Of a DNA stretch of 64,000 nucleotides, positions 19,532 through 28,786 are shown piece after piece. The DNA lies in assembly GCF_037152535.1 (NCBI RefSeq), contig NZ_JBBCMA010000002.1, positions 186,001-250,000 on the forward strand. The letters are read 5' to 3'. The translations under genes and the position numbers were made by a program. This DNA comes from Leclercia sp. AS011 (GTDB taxonomy: Bacteria > Pseudomonadota > Gammaproteobacteria > Enterobacterales > Enterobacteriaceae). The first letter of the stretch is position 1, and the number at the start of each line of letters is the position of its first letter. The notes beneath the pieces were generated by a model. The model saw only the letters and a list, made by a program, of their open reading frames with translations, ran no database searches and was not told where the DNA came from.

Positions 19532-19550
19532 CTAAATGATAATGATTGCC
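19532..19550. promoter_or_regulatory. Fur box of fhuF
   Basis: Matches the 19-bp consensus GATAATGATAATCATTATC at about 13 positions (core AATGATAATGATT), 20 bp upstream of the fhuF start. Iron repression of fhuF by Fur is known in E. coli. Confidence 0.75.
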
Positions 19551-19632
19551 AATCCTAACTATAGATAAAACCGTGCGCAAGATTTTTTACACATTTAAGC
19601 CCTGCGCTGACAAATGAGAAATTATGTCATAT

Positions 19633-19651
19633 GATATTGGTTATCATTATC
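19633..19651. promoter_or_regulatory. Second, stronger Fur box before the DUF1435 gene
   Basis: GATATTGGTTATCATTATC matches the Fur consensus at 16 of 19 positions. It ends 17 bp before the chosen start of the DUF1435 gene and about 100 bp from the fhuF box, so Fur should repress both directions. Confidence 0.78.
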
Positions 19652-19668
19652 GAGTTGAGAGACAGAGT

Positions 19669-19899
19669 ATGTTGAGCAGAGCGTTAGGGAGTGGATGGGG
19701 CGTAATACTGCCGGGGGCGATCATTGCCGGGCTGGCTTTTACCGATCTGTCGCTGGCGGTCTGGAAATTGATTATCATGTCGGGATTACTGATGTCATCG
19801 GCCATGATCTGGCATAAACAACTGCGGCACTTTGTGCTGCTGCCATCATGTGTCGCGCTCATTGCGGGAATGTGGGTTCTGGCGATGAATCTGAACTGA
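19669..19899 (+). CDS. yjjZ: DUF1435 small inner-membrane protein (YjjZ)
   Basis: A 76-residue, very hydrophobic protein with two or three membrane segments (about GVILPGAIIAGLAFTDLSLA, LIIMSGLLMSSAMI and FVLLPSCVALIAGMWVLAM). Function unknown. The ATG at 19669 follows GAGAGACAGAG and matches E. coli YjjZ; an ATG 45 bases upstream would put the Fur box inside the coding region. The Fur box points to a role during iron limitation, and the divergent neighbour fhuF releases iron from siderophores, but a shared function is inference. Confidence 0.8.
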   Translation: MLSRALGSGWGVILPGAIIAGLAFTDLSLAVWKLIIMSGLLMSSAMIWHKQLRHFVLLPSCVALIAGMWVLAMNLN

Positions 19900-19940
19900 A
19901 AGGGGTGACAAGAGAGAAGGTCAGGGAGAGATAAGATAAT

Positions 19941-20026
19941 TGGTGCGAGGGGGGGGACTCGAACCCCCACATCCTAAGGACACTAACACCTGAAGCTAGC
20001 GCGTCTACCAATTCCGCCACCTTCGC
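19941..20026 (-). tRNA. leuV: tRNA-Leu (CAG)
   Basis: 86 bases including an encoded CCA (TGG on the plus strand at 19941). Acceptor GCGAAGG pairs with the 3' end, anticodon loop TTCAGGT, long class-II variable arm and T-loop GTTCGAG. Identical to the two following copies except in the variable arm, where this copy reads TCCTTAGGAT. Third gene of the leuQPV operon in transcription order. Confidence 0.97.
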
Positions 20027-20058
20027 ACAGTTATCTTATTTTATTGATATCGCCTCGT

Positions 20059-20145
20059 TGGTGCGAGGGGGGGGACTCGAACCCCCACATCCGTAAGGAC
20101 ACTAACACCTGAAGCTAGCGCGTCTACCAATTCCGCCACCTTCGC
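20059..20145 (-). tRNA. leuP: tRNA-Leu (CAG)
   Basis: 87 bases with encoded CCA and anticodon CAG. The variable arm reads GTCCTTACGGAT, the longest of the three copies. Separated from its neighbours by 32 and 29 bp of unrelated sequence; middle gene of the operon. Confidence 0.97.
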
Positions 20146-20174
20146 CCAGTGCGAGCAATATCAATCATGGTTGT

Positions 20175-20260
20175 TGGTGCGAGGGGGGGGACTCGAACCC
20201 CCACATCCAAAGGACACTAACACCTGAAGCTAGCGCGTCTACCAATTCCGCCACCTTCGC
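20175..20260 (-). tRNA. leuQ: tRNA-Leu (CAG)
   Basis: 86 bases with encoded CCA and anticodon CAG; the variable arm reads GTCCTTTGGAT. First gene of the operon, about 42 bp downstream of the promoter -10. Confidence 0.97.
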
Positions 20261-20301
20261 ATACCAACGATACAAAAAAAGTATCGTAACCACGGAGGCG
20301 C

Positions 20302-20329
20302 ATTCTAGATGTTTTCAGCTATTCGTCAA
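20302..20329 (-). promoter_or_regulatory. Stable-RNA promoter of leuQPV
   Basis: On the minus strand: -35 TTGACG, 16-bp spacer, -10 TAGAAT, followed by the GC-rich discriminator GCGCCTCC, which is typical of stringently controlled tRNA promoters. Confidence 0.82.
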
Positions 20330-20401
20330 CAGATAATTGTGCCGGATGTTTTGATTGTTGCAAAAATGGCCCGATCGGGGAGATCGGGCCGGAAGGGGAC
20401 G

Positions 20402-21430
20402 TTATTTCTTCGCCTGACGGGTCATGATCGCGCGGTAGATCTTGAAGCGACCGGTCTGGGCCAGCACTTCGTGGAAGCCGAAGACTTCATCCAGCACTTT
20501 CGGATACGGCAGGAAGGCGTTGGCCACGATGCGCAGCTCGCCGCCGCTGTTCAGATGGCGTACCGCGGTGCGGATCAGCGTTTGCGCGGCTTCGAGGCTG
20601 GTCTCCATCCCGTCATGGAACGGTGGGTTGGAGATAATCATATCGAAACGGCCGGTCACGTCGGAGAGCACGTTGGAGGCAAACACTTCCCCCTCAATGC
20701 CGTTAGCGGCAAGGGTCGCGCGGCTGGCTTCAATGGCAGAAGCGCCAACGTCGGTGAGGGTCAAACGCACTTTCGGTGAGTGGCTGGCGAGTACGGCAGA
20801 GAGCACGCCCGCGCCGCAGCCGACATCCAGCACTTTGCCTTTGGTATGCGGCGTGAAGGTGGAGAGCAGCAGCTGACTGCCGACATCCAGGCCGTCACGG
20901 CTGAAGACGCCCGGCAGCGTTTTGATGGTCAGGCCATCCAGCTGGTACTCGCCCCAGTATTTTTCCGCGTCGAAGGTCGGTTTTTTGTCCAGGCGGCCAT
21001 GATACAGGCCGCAGCGGCGGGCGCTGTCGACTTTGTTCAGGGTGGCGTAATCCGCCAGCATCTGCTCGGCGCTGCGCACGCCGCTGCGGTTTTCACCGAT
21101 CACGAAGATATCGCAACCCACCGGCAGCAGGGAGAGCAGGTTCATCAGCTGGAACTGGGCTTCGGGTTTGTTCTTCGGCCAGTAGTAGATCAGCGTATCG
21201 CAGTCTGCCACGTCGCTCTGCTCAGCCACCAGGCTGTAACGGACGCGCTCACCCATCTGGCGGCTCAGCACCTGCCAGTGGTGATACTGCTGGGTGTGGG
21301 CGCGGCTTTCGGCGCACTCGAAACGGGCAGGCAGGTCATCCTGCATATCTCCGGCAAACAGAATACGGCTTTGTTCGAAATCATCACTGTGGCGCAGCAA
21401 GACTTCACTTGCCGGGGTAAATGCAGACAT
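20402..21430 (-). CDS. rsmC: 16S rRNA m2G1207 methyltransferase RsmC
   Basis: Methylates N2 of G1207 in helix 34 of 16S rRNA on the 30S subunit. The 342 residues form the RsmC double-domain fold: a non-catalytic N-terminal methyltransferase-like half (1-~165) and a catalytic C-terminal half with the SAM motif [16 protein letters not shown] and the active-site motif [11 protein letters not shown]. It is transcribed leftward, divergent from holD across 102 bp. Length and sequence match E. coli closely. Confidence 0.95.
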   Translation of the reverse strand: MSAFTPASEVLLRHSDDFEQSRILFAGDMQDDLPARFECAESRAHTQQYHHWQVLSRQMGERVRYSLVAEQSDVADCDTLIYYWPKNKPEAQFQLMNLLSLLPVGCDIFVIGENRSGVRSAEQMLADYATLNKVDSARRCGLYHGRLDKKPTFDAEKYWGEYQLDGLTIKTLPGVFSRDGLDVGSQLLLSTFTPHTKGKVLDVGCGAGVLSAVLASHSPKVRLTLTDVGASAIEASRATLAANGIEGEVFASNVLSDVTGRFDMIISNPPFHDGMETSLEAAQTLIRTAVRHLNSGGELRIVANAFLPYPKVLDEVFGFHEVLAQTGRFKIYRAIMTRQAKK

Positions 21431-21532
21431 GAATTGTTCCTCAATAAACTCAGGCGGGGATTATAGTAGGTAGATGGCGCAGATTCGACACATTTGCTAT
21501 ATTTGCGCGCCTGACAGACAGGAGTTTTCGCA

Positions 21533-21946
21533 ATGGCATCCCGACGAGACAGGCAATTACAGCAACTGGGCATCACCCAGTGGGCGTTGCGCCGCCCGGC
21601 GGCCTTGCAGGGCGAAATCGCCATCTCGCTTCCGGCGCACGTTCGTCTGGTGATGGTGGCGCAGAGCCTGCCCGCCCTGAGCGAGCCGCTGGTTGCCGAC
21701 GTGCTGCGCGCCCTTAAGCTGAGTGCCGATCAGGTGCTGCAGCTGACGCCCGAGCGCGTAGCGATGCTGCCCCCCGAGGGCCGCTGTAACAGCTGGCAAC
21801 TTGGCGTGACGGAAGAGATAACGCTGGAGGGCGGCAACCTGGCCACTCCGGTACTGGACGAACTTAACGCGAACCCGGCGGCACGTCGCGCGCTGTGGCA
21901 ACAAATCTGCGAACATGAACACAATTTCTTCCCTCACGACGACTGA
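21533..21946 (+). CDS. holD: DNA polymerase III psi subunit HolD
   Basis: Psi subunit of the clamp-loader complex; it bridges chi (and thereby SSB) to gamma/tau. The 137 residues begin MASRRDRQLQQLGITQWALR, the conserved N-terminal segment that binds the clamp loader. The remainder contains VRLVMVAQSLPALSEPLVADVL. It overlaps the start of rimI by 32 bases, the conserved holD-rimI arrangement of enterics. Its promoter lies in the 102 bp shared with rsmC. Confidence 0.93.
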   Translation: MASRRDRQLQQLGITQWALRRPAALQGEIAISLPAHVRLVMVAQSLPALSEPLVADVLRALKLSADQVLQLTPERVAMLPPEGRCNSWQLGVTEEITLEGGNLATPVLDELNANPAARRALWQQICEHEHNFFPHDD

Positions 21947-22358
21947 TTTAGCGCAGGCTTTTGAGATCGAAAAACGCGCCCACGCCTTTCCGTGGAGTGA
22001 AAAAACTTTTGCCAGCAACCAGGGCGAGCGTTACCTCAACTATCGGCTGGATGTCGATAATACCCTGGCGGCTTTCGCCATTACGCAGGTCGTTCTGGAT
22101 GAGGCGACGCTGTTTAACATCGCCGTGGATCCTGCTTATCAGCGCCGTGGGCTGGGCAGAGAACTGCTGGAACATTTAATTCGCGAGCTGGAAGCACGGG
22201 ACGTTTTCACCCTGTGGCTGGAAGTACGGGCCTCGAACGCCGCCGCCATCGCACTCTATGAAAGCCTGGGCTTCAACGAGGCGACGATCCGCCGTAACTA
22301 CTACCCCACCGCAGAAGGACGTGAAGACGCCATCATTATGGCTCTGCCGCTTGGATAA
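21915..22358 (+). CDS. rimI: Ribosomal protein S18 alanine N-acetyltransferase RimI
   Basis: GNAT-family enzyme that acetylates the N-terminal alanine of S18. The 147 residues show the acetyl-CoA-binding motif RRGLGRELLEHL, the downstream ARDVFTLWLEVRASNAAAIALY and the C-terminal ALYESLGFNEATIRRNYY. It begins inside holD and is followed by yjjG after 18 bp, so holD-rimI-yjjG form one transcription unit. Confidence 0.95.
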   Translation: MNTISSLTTTDLAQAFEIEKRAHAFPWSEKTFASNQGERYLNYRLDVDNTLAAFAITQVVLDEATLFNIAVDPAYQRRGLGRELLEHLIRELEARDVFTLWLEVRASNAAAIALYESLGFNEATIRRNYYPTAEGREDAIIMALPLG

Positions 22359-22376
22359 CTAAAAAAGGTTGTAACG

Positions 22377-23054
22377 ATGAACTGGGACTGGATTTTCTTT
22401 GATGCTGACGAAACGCTGTTTACCTTCGATGCGTTCGGCGGCTTACAGCGGATGTTTCTCGACTACAGCGTGACCTTTACCGCTGAAGACTTCCAGGATT
22501 ACCAGACGGTGAACAAACCGCTGTGGGTGGATTACCAGAACGGGGCGATCACCGCGTTACAGCTGCAGCACCAACGTTTTCAGGGGTGGTCCGAGCGCCT
22601 CAACGTTCCGCCAGGGGATCTGAACCACGCCTTCCTTAACGCGATGGCCGAAATCTGCGCCCCCCTGCCGGGTGCCGCGTCGCTGCTCGCCTCCCTGAAA
22701 GGCAAGGCGAAGCTCGGGATCATCACCAACGGCTTTACCGCCCTGCAACAGATCCGTCTGGAGCGCACCGGTTTTCGTGACTACTTTGATCTCTTAGTGA
22801 TCTCCGAACAGGTTGGCGTGGCCAAACCGGCAGCGAAAATCTTCGATTATGCGCTGGCCCAGGCCGGCAACCCTGACCGGGCAAAAGTGCTGATGGTAGG
22901 GGATACGGCCGAGTCCGATATTCTCGGCGGAATGAACGCCGGGCTCTCCACCTGCTGGCTGAATGCGCACAACCGCCCCCTGCCGGAGGGGATCCACCCG
23001 ACCTGGACCGTGACCTCCCTGAGCGAACTGGAGCAACTCCTGTGTAAACACTGA
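22377..23054 (+). CDS. yjjG: Pyrimidine nucleotidase YjjG (HAD superfamily)
   Basis: Phosphatase of dUMP, UMP, dTMP and non-canonical pyrimidine nucleotides, a house-cleaning activity in E. coli. The 225 residues have HAD motif [10 protein letters not shown] (D9, D11), a cap domain (about 15-95), motif II GIITNG, a motif III Lys in [10 protein letters not shown] and motif IV GDTAESD. It is 18 bp after rimI in the same operon. Ends about 90 bp before prfC, which probably has its own promoter. Confidence 0.93.
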   Translation: MNWDWIFFDADETLFTFDAFGGLQRMFLDYSVTFTAEDFQDYQTVNKPLWVDYQNGAITALQLQHQRFQGWSERLNVPPGDLNHAFLNAMAEICAPLPGAASLLASLKGKAKLGIITNGFTALQQIRLERTGFRDYFDLLVISEQVGVAKPAAKIFDYALAQAGNPDRAKVLMVGDTAESDILGGMNAGLSTCWLNAHNRPLPEGIHPTWTVTSLSELEQLLCKH

Positions 23055-23144
23055 TTGCCTCCCCCCCATTGATGGGTAAAATAGCCGCAATTTTTCGTAT
23101 TCATCATGCGTGGCGTGTCGCCGCGCTTACTAAGAAGATTAATT

Positions 23145-24734
23145 ATGACGTTGTCTCCTTATCTGCAAGAGGTGGCCAAGCGCCGTACTTTTGCCATTAT
23201 CTCTCACCCGGATGCCGGTAAAACTACCATCACCGAAAAGGTGCTGCTGTTCGGACAGGCGATCCAGACCGCCGGTACGGTAAAAGGCCGTGGCTCCAGC
23301 CAGCATGCAAAATCTGACTGGATGGAGATGGAAAAGCAGCGTGGTATCTCCATCACCACCTCCGTGATGCAGTTCCCGTATCACGACTGCCTGGTGAACC
23401 TGCTCGATACCCCGGGTCACGAAGACTTCTCCGAAGATACCTACCGTACCCTGACGGCGGTGGACTGCTGCCTGATGGTGATCGATGCCGCGAAAGGGGT
23501 TGAAGATCGTACCCGCAAGCTGATGGAAGTTACCCGTCTGCGCGACACGCCGATCCTCACCTTTATGAACAAACTCGACCGTGACATCCGCGATCCGATG
23601 GAAGTGATGGACGAAGTGGAGCGCGAGCTGAAGATCGCCTGTGCGCCAATTACCTGGCCTATTGGCTGCGGCAAACTGTTTAAAGGCGTCTACCACCTTT
23701 ATAAAGACGAAACCTACCTGTATCAGACCGGTAAAGGTCACACCATCCAGGAGGTTCGCGTCGTTAAAGGGCTGGATAACCCGGAGCTGAACGCGGCGGT
23801 CGGCGATGAGCTGGCAGAGCAGCTGCGCGACGAGCTGGAGCTGGTGAAAGGCGCTTCCCATGAGTTCGACCAGGATCTGTTCCTCGCGGGTGAAATCACT
23901 CCGGTCTTCTTCGGTACGGCGCTGGGTAACTTCGGCGTAGACCATATGCTGGATGGCCTGGTGGAGTGGGCACCGCAGCCGATGCCGCGCAACACCGACA
24001 CCCGTGAAGTGGTCGCCAGCGAAGAGAAGTTCACCGGCTTCGTGTTTAAGATCCAGGCCAACATGGACCCGAAACACCGCGACCGCGTAGCCTTTATGCG
24101 CGTGGTGTCCGGTAAGTATGAAAAGGGCATGAAGCTGCGCCAGGTGCGTACCGGTAAAGACGTGGTGATCTCCGATGCGCTGACCTTTATGGCCGGTGAC
24201 CGTTCCCACGTGGAAGAGGCCTACCCGGGCGATATCATTGGTCTGCATAACCACGGCACCATCCAGATCGGTGACACCTTCACCCAGGGCGAGATGATGA
24301 AGTTCACCGGTATTCCGAACTTCGCGCCGGAGCTGTTCCGTCGTATCCGCCTGCGGGATCCGCTGAAGCAGAAACAGCTGCTGAAAGGGCTGGTTCAGCT
24401 GTCGGAAGAGGGTGCAGTGCAGGTGTTCCGCCCCATCTCCAATAACGATCTGATTGTGGGTGCTGTCGGTGTGCTGCAGTTCGACGTGGTCGTTGCTCGC
24501 CTGAAGAGCGAATATAATGTTGAAGCGATCTACGAATCGGTCAACGTGGCGACGGCACGCTGGGTTGAGTGTTCTGACGTGAAGAAATTCGAAGAATTTA
24601 AGCGTAAGAACGAGATCCAGCTGGCGCTGGACGGCGGCGATAACCTCACCTATATCGCCCCAACCATGGTTAACCTGAACCTGGCGCACGATCGTTACCC
24701 GGATGTTCAGTTCCGCAAAACCCGCGAGCATTAA
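23145..24734 (+). CDS. prfC: Peptide chain release factor 3 (RF3)
   Basis: Translational GTPase that ejects RF1/RF2 after peptide release. The 529 residues contain the G motifs HPDAGKTT (G1), [11 protein letters not shown] (G2), DTPGHEDF (G3) and NKLDRD (G4), then EF-G-like domains II and III. The ATG at 23145 reproduces the E. coli start ([20 protein letters not shown]); an in-frame ATG 39 bases upstream is ignored. A GC-rich hairpin follows. Monocistronic by appearance. Confidence 0.97.
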   Translation: MTLSPYLQEVAKRRTFAIISHPDAGKTTITEKVLLFGQAIQTAGTVKGRGSSQHAKSDWMEMEKQRGISITTSVMQFPYHDCLVNLLDTPGHEDFSEDTYRTLTAVDCCLMVIDAAKGVEDRTRKLMEVTRLRDTPILTFMNKLDRDIRDPMEVMDEVERELKIACAPITWPIGCGKLFKGVYHLYKDETYLYQTGKGHTIQEVRVVKGLDNPELNAAVGDELAEQLRDELELVKGASHEFDQDLFLAGEITPVFFGTALGNFGVDHMLDGLVEWAPQPMPRNTDTREVVASEEKFTGFVFKIQANMDPKHRDRVAFMRVVSGKYEKGMKLRQVRTGKDVVISDALTFMAGDRSHVEEAYPGDIIGLHNHGTIQIGDTFTQGEMMKFTGIPNFAPELFRRIRLRDPLKQKQLLKGLVQLSEEGAVQVFRPISNNDLIVGAVGVLQFDVVVARLKSEYNVEAIYESVNVATARWVECSDVKKFEEFKRKNEIQLALDGGDNLTYIAPTMVNLNLAHDRYPDVQFRKTREH

Positions 24735-24742
24735 TCCCTTCT

Positions 24743-24768
24743 CAGAGCACGGCAGCCGCCGTGCTCTG
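24743..24768 (+). terminator. Hairpin after prfC
   Basis: An 11-bp perfect stem CAGAGCACGGC / GCCGTGCTCTG with a 4-base loop, 9 bp after the prfC stop. The downstream tract is only moderately T-rich, so termination may be partial. Confidence 0.7.
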
Positions 24769-25038
24769 CTTAAATCCCTGCCTTTTTAAACCCTTACGGA
24801 ATGTTCTTAATTCATCATCTTTTGTTACTTGTTGCTCGTTTTTTAGCCAATTCTGAAAGCAGCGTCGCGAGAGTGATCTATATTTAACTCAGTGTTTAAC
24901 ACCGGGCGCAGATGAAAGCTCCACTCAATGCGTGTTGATAAGGTTCTCATCTCGCCCGAGTGTTGATTGAAAGTATGAAAGACTACTTACACGTGATGTT
25001 TGACGCTCGAATTCGGAGCAAACCACAGGAATACATCG
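24769..25038 (+). promoter_or_regulatory. osmY promoter region with sigma-S type -10
   Basis: The gene-free stretch between prfC and osmY is 304 bp. GATCTATATTTAAC near 24876-24889 resembles the sigma-S extended -10 (C before TATA-type hexamer, CTATATT at 24878-24884) and agrees with the E. coli osmY promoter as I remember it. No small gene is seen here. Confidence 0.65.
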
Positions 25039-25656
25039 ATGAATACTAAAAAACTGAAGATTTCGAAAACTCTGCTGGCGGTAATGATGGGTAGCGCTCT
25101 GGTATGCGGTTCTGCAATGGCAGAAACCACAGCCACGGAAAAAGCGCACTCCACAGCAAATACCGCTGGAGAAAAAATCGATAACTCTATGAATAAAGTC
25201 GGTAACTTCATGGATGACAGCTCTATCACAGCGAAAGTAAAAGCTGCCCTGGTAGACGCTGATGATATCAAGAGCACCGATATTTCCGTAGAAACCGAGA
25301 AAAATGTGGTCACCCTGAGTGGCTTTGTCGAAAGCCAGGCGCAGGCTGAGAAAGCCGTTGCCGTGGCGAAAAAGGTAGAGGGTGTGACCTCTGTCAGCGA
25401 CAAACTGCACGTGCGTGACGGCAAAGAGCAGTCTGCCAAAGGCTATGCCGGCGATACTGCAACTACCAGCGAAATCAAAGCTAAACTGTTAGCTGATGAC
25501 ATCGTGCCATCACGTAAAGTGAAAGTTGAAACCACTGATGGTGTCGTTCAGCTGAGCGGTACGGTGGAGTCTAAGGCACAAAGTGACCGTGCTGAAAGCA
25601 TCGCAAAAGCCATTGATGGCGTGAAAAGCGTTAAAAACGATCTGAAAGTTAAATAA
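25039..25656 (+). CDS. osmY: Osmotically inducible periplasmic protein OsmY
   Basis: Periplasmic BON-domain protein with a chaperone-like role, induced by osmotic stress and stationary phase through sigma-S. The 205 residues carry a signal peptide (about 1-28, ending GSAMA) and two BON repeats (about 58-125, [20 protein letters not shown]; and about 137-205, [20 protein letters not shown]). The ATG at 25039 follows AGGA at good spacing; an ATG 39 bases upstream would spoil the signal peptide. Followed by a hairpin and then ytjA. Confidence 0.94.
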   Translation: MNTKKLKISKTLLAVMMGSALVCGSAMAETTATEKAHSTANTAGEKIDNSMNKVGNFMDDSSITAKVKAALVDADDIKSTDISVETEKNVVTLSGFVESQAQAEKAVAVAKKVEGVTSVSDKLHVRDGKEQSAKGYAGDTATTSEIKAKLLADDIVPSRKVKVETTDGVVQLSGTVESKAQSDRAESIAKAIDGVKSVKNDLKVK

Positions 25657-25670
25657 AACACGACAATCGT

Positions 25671-25692
25671 CCTTCTGGCTGAGGCCAGAAGG
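25671..25692 (+). terminator. Hairpin between osmY and ytjA
   Basis: CCTTCTGGC / GCCAGAAGG, a 9-bp stem with 4-base loop TGAG. There is no T run, so it may protect the osmY 3' end or only attenuate read-through into ytjA. Confidence 0.5.
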
Positions 25693-25780
25693 CGAGATAA
25701 GAATTACACCTTAGATATCGCCGTGAGCAACCTGAGCGCTCACCATGCGGTCGACATTAACTATGGTTAAGGAGAGTCTT

Positions 25781-25942
25781 ATGTTTCGTTGGGGCATCAT
25801 TTTTCTGGTTATCGCGTTAATTGCCGCCGCTCTGGGTTTTGGTGGTCTGGCGGGTACCGCGGCGGGCGCGGCGAAAATTGTCTTCGTCGTCGGTATTATC
25901 CTGTTCCTGGTTAGCCTGTTCACCGGACGCCGTCGTCCATAG
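25781..25942 (+). CDS. ytjA: DUF1328 small membrane protein YtjA
   Basis: A 53-residue inner-membrane protein, [20 protein letters not shown] onwards, with two hydrophobic segments and a basic end FTGRRRP. Function unknown; widespread in proteobacteria. The start at 25781 has a strong AAGGAG site. An in-frame ATG at 25745 lacks one. A strong terminator follows, so osmY-ytjA may be one unit under sigma-S control. Confidence 0.88.
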
Positions 25943-25964
25943 CTCAGGTTATGAGTACGTGACG

Positions 25965-25997
25965 AAAAAGGCTCATGCTCTGCATGAGCCTTTTTTT
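25965..25997 (+). terminator. Rho-independent terminator after ytjA
   Basis: GGCTCATGC (25970-25978) / GCATGAGCC (25982-25990), flanked by A5 and T7. It is symmetrical enough to work in both directions. Confidence 0.92.
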
Positions 25998-26090
25998 ATG
26001 CCTGACGTTTGCCCGCATCCGATTTGAGTAAAACACCCGGTGTACGCTACTGTGTAGTAACAGAATAAATAAAAAAACAGGAAAGCAGAG

Positions 26091-27152
26091 GTGGGGCAGC
26101 GAATTCCGGTAACGCTCGGCAACATTGCGCCGCTGGCGCTGAAACCTTTTCGACCAGGTCAGATTGCCCTGGTGTGTGAGGGCGGCGGACAGCGAGGGAT
26201 CTTCACGGCTGGCGTGCTGGACGAATTTATGCGCGCGCAGTTTAATCCGTTCGATCTCTATTTCGGCACCTCCGCCGGGGCGCAGAATCTCTCGGCCTAC
26301 GTCTGTAATCAGCCGGGTTACGCCCGCAAAGTGATTATGCGTTACACCACCTCCCGCGACTTCTTCGATCCGCTGCGCTTTGTGCGCGGCGGTAATCTGA
26401 TCGATCTTGACTGGCTACTGGATGCCACTGCCAGCAAAATGCCGCTGGCAATGGACAACGCTTCGCGGCTGTTCGATACCGGAAAAGCTTTCTGGATGTG
26501 CGCCTGTCGCGGCGACGACTACTCGGCCAGCTATTTCTCCCCGCAAAAGGAGAACTGGCTGGATATCCTGCGCGCCACCAGTGCCATCCCCGGCTTCTAC
26601 CGCACCGGTGCGGCACTGGACGGCATCGCCTATCTCGACGGCGGGGTCAGCGACGCGATCCCGGTGCAGGAGGCGGCCCGACGCGGGGCCCAGACCATCG
26701 TGGTGATCCGCACCGTGCCGTCACAGATGTACTATACGCCGCAATGGTTTAAGCGGATGGAGCGCTGGCTGGGCGACAGCAGCCTGCAGCCAATGCTGAA
26801 TCTGGTTTCCCATCACGAGGCCAGCTACCACACTATCCAGCGTTTTATCGAGAAGCCGCCGGGCAAGCTCAGGATCTTTGAAATCTATCCCCCGCGCCCG
26901 CTCAACAGCATGGCGCTGGGCAGCCGCGTGCCCGCCCTGCGGGACGACTACAAAACCGGACGCCTGTGCGGGCGTTATTTCCTGGCTACGGTGGGCAAAC
27001 TGCTGGCCGCGCAGCCGCCGCTGCGTCGGATCATCGTTCCGACCACGACGGTGGTGCCTCCGGCAAGCGTGGCCAACGATGTGGTCCCTACGCCGCTGGT
27101 GATGGCCCCTGAGGCCAATGACACCCTGTTTGATAACGAGGATCTGGCGTGA
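26091..27152 (+). CDS. yjjU: Patatin-like phospholipase family protein YjjU
   Basis: Predicted serine hydrolase of 353 residues with a patatin fold: oxyanion loop CEGGGQRGIFTAGVL, nucleophile elbow GTSAGA and the catalytic Asp in YLDGGVSDAIPV. The C-terminal part (about 260-353) holds a DUF6363-type extension. No signal peptide; substrate unknown, possibly phospholipids. The start is a GTG at 26091 (AGGA about 10 bases upstream). The stop overlaps the yjjV GTG by four bases, so yjjU and yjjV are co-translated. Confidence 0.9.
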   Translation: MGQRIPVTLGNIAPLALKPFRPGQIALVCEGGGQRGIFTAGVLDEFMRAQFNPFDLYFGTSAGAQNLSAYVCNQPGYARKVIMRYTTSRDFFDPLRFVRGGNLIDLDWLLDATASKMPLAMDNASRLFDTGKAFWMCACRGDDYSASYFSPQKENWLDILRATSAIPGFYRTGAALDGIAYLDGGVSDAIPVQEAARRGAQTIVVIRTVPSQMYYTPQWFKRMERWLGDSSLQPMLNLVSHHEASYHTIQRFIEKPPGKLRIFEIYPPRPLNSMALGSRVPALRDDYKTGRLCGRYFLATVGKLLAAQPPLRRIIVPTTTVVPPASVANDVVPTPLVMAPEANDTLFDNEDLA

Positions 27153-27931
27153 CTTACCGCTTTATCGATACCCATTGCCACTTTGATTTCCCCCCTTTTA
27201 CCGACGATGAACCCGCCAGCATCCAGCGTGCCGCCGAGGCCGGGGTGATAGGGATTATTGTGCCAGCCATTGATGTGGCAAGCATCGATCGCGTCCTGCG
27301 CCTCGGGGCGCGCTATCCTGCGCTCTATATGGCCCTGGGGCTGCATCCGATTGTGATCGAATCCCATCAGGATGCGCACCTGGACCAGCTCGAAGCGGCG
27401 CTCGCGACGCGGCCAGAGAGGCTGGTGGCGGTGGGGGAGATCGGCCTCGATCTCTATCGCGAGGATCCGCACTTCGATCGTCAGGAGGCGATCCTCGACG
27501 CGCAGCTCAGGCTGGCGAAACGCTACGATCTGCCGGTGATCCTCCACTCCCGGCGCACCCACGACAAACTGGCGATGCACCTCAAGCGTCAGGATCTGCC
27601 CCGGACCGGGGTGGTACACGGTTTTGCCGGCAGCCTGCAACAGGCGCAGCGCTTTGTGGAGATGGGCTATAAAATCGGCGTCGGGGGCACTATTACCTAT
27701 CCCCGGGCCAGCAAAACCCGGGATGTGATGGCGCAGCTACCGCTCTCCGCCCTGCTGCTGGAAACGGACGCCCCCGATATGCCGCTCAACGGTTATCAGG
27801 GCCAGCCGAACCGCCCGGAGCAGGCGGCGCGGGTATTTGCTACGTTGTGTGAACTGCGTGACGAGCCAGCGGATGAGATCGCCGACGCGCTGCTGCACAA
27901 CACCCGCACGCTGTTCGACCTGCCGCTATAA
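27149..27931 (+). CDS. yjjV: TatD-family metal-dependent hydrolase YjjV
   Basis: Putative metal-dependent deoxyribonuclease of 260 residues with TatD signatures: the N-terminal HCHFDFPPF (His-x-His), [38 protein letters not shown] and LLETDAPD. These supply the expected metal ligands. GTG start overlapping the yjjU stop (GTGA). Its 3' end overlaps the yjjW 3' end by six bases on the other strand. The true substrate is unknown. Confidence 0.93.
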   Translation: MTYRFIDTHCHFDFPPFTDDEPASIQRAAEAGVIGIIVPAIDVASIDRVLRLGARYPALYMALGLHPIVIESHQDAHLDQLEAALATRPERLVAVGEIGLDLYREDPHFDRQEAILDAQLRLAKRYDLPVILHSRRTHDKLAMHLKRQDLPRTGVVHGFAGSLQQAQRFVEMGYKIGVGGTITYPRASKTRDVMAQLPLSALLLETDAPDMPLNGYQGQPNRPEQAARVFATLCELRDEPADEIADALLHNTRTLFDLPL

Positions 27932-28786
27932 GTAGAGTGCCGGGCGGATCACCCTGATCCGCTCCCGCTCCAGCACCTCCGCCAGCGGTTCGACATCCTC
28001 CTGCGTAGCGCTCTGCCAGTGCCGGGCTTCGCCATAGACGCCGTGCGCGTGAAAGGCGTTGATCCTGACCGGCACATCCCCTAAGCGGCGAATAAAAGCC
28101 ACCAGCTCCCGGCGGTGCGTCAGATAGTCACAGCGATCCGGGATCACCAGCAGACGCAGCTCGCTCAGCCGGTTGTGGGCGGCCAGCCAGCGGATGCTGT
28201 GCTTGATGAGGGCGTTGTCGCGTCCGGTCAGGTAGCGGTGGTGGGCAGGGTCCCAGGCCTTGAGATCCAGCATCGCTCCGTCAAACACCGGCAGCAGTTT
28301 TTGCCAGCCGGTCTCGCTTAACAGGCCGTTGCTGTCCACCAGACATGACAACTGCTGCAGCTGCGGATCGGCTTTCAGGGCTGAAAACAGCGCCACCAGG
28401 AACGGCAATTGGGTGGTGGCTTCCCCGCCGCTGACGGTGATGCCGGAGATAAAGGGCGACACCTTGCGGACCTCGGCCATCACCTCCTCCACGCTGAAAC
28501 GCAGCGCCATCGGTGTCGCCTGCTGGGGGCACAGCTGCAGACAGGTATCGCACTGCTGGCAATGCGCGTCATCCCACCATACCCGTCCGGCCTGAATGTT
28601 CAGCGCCTCATGCGGGCAGTGCGGCACGCAGGCGGCGCAGTCGTTGCACCGGCCTATCGTCCACGGGTTATGGCAGGTTTTACAGCGCAGGTTACAGCCC
28701 TGCAGAAACAGGGCCAGGCGACTGCCCGGCCCGTCGACGCAGGAGAAGGGGATAACCTTACTGACTAAAGCGCATCTGTTGTTCAT
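27926..28786 (-). CDS. yjjW: Glycyl-radical enzyme activating enzyme YjjW
   Basis: Radical SAM activase expected to install the glycyl radical on YjjI. In 286 residues, the radical-SAM cysteines C31-x3-C35-x2-C38 ([11 protein letters not shown]) are followed by a ferredoxin-like insert with two 4Fe-4S motifs: C47, C50, C53, C57 and C76, C79, C82, C86. The SAM-binding GGE appears as [10 protein letters not shown]. It overlaps yjjI by 29 bases and follows it in the same operon. Anaerobic function is inferred from the oxygen sensitivity of the family. Confidence 0.94.
   Translation of the reverse strand: MNNRCALVSKVIPFSCVDGPGSRLALFLQGCNLRCKTCHNPWTIGRCNDCAACVPHCPHEALNIQAGRVWWDDAHCQQCDTCLQLCPQQATPMALRFSVEEVMAEVRKVSPFISGITVSGGEATTQLPFLVALFSALKADPQLQQLSCLVDSNGLLSETGWQKLLPVFDGAMLDLKAWDPAHHRYLTGRDNALIKHSIRWLAAHNRLSELRLLVIPDRCDYLTHRRELVAFIRRLGDVPVRINAFHAHGVYGEARHWQSATQEDVEPLAEVLERERIRVIRPALYL

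Noticed and set aside
19941..20260. Three regular repeats of about 87 bases with unique spacers, CRISPR-like at first sight
   Set aside because: They are tRNA-Leu genes with anticodon CAG, encoded CCA and cloverleaf pairing; spacers are 32 and 29 bp of operon linker.
23139..24731. 530-codon open frame opposite prfC
   Set aside because: It is an antisense shadow of a highly conserved gene, with no recognised domain and no ribosome site.
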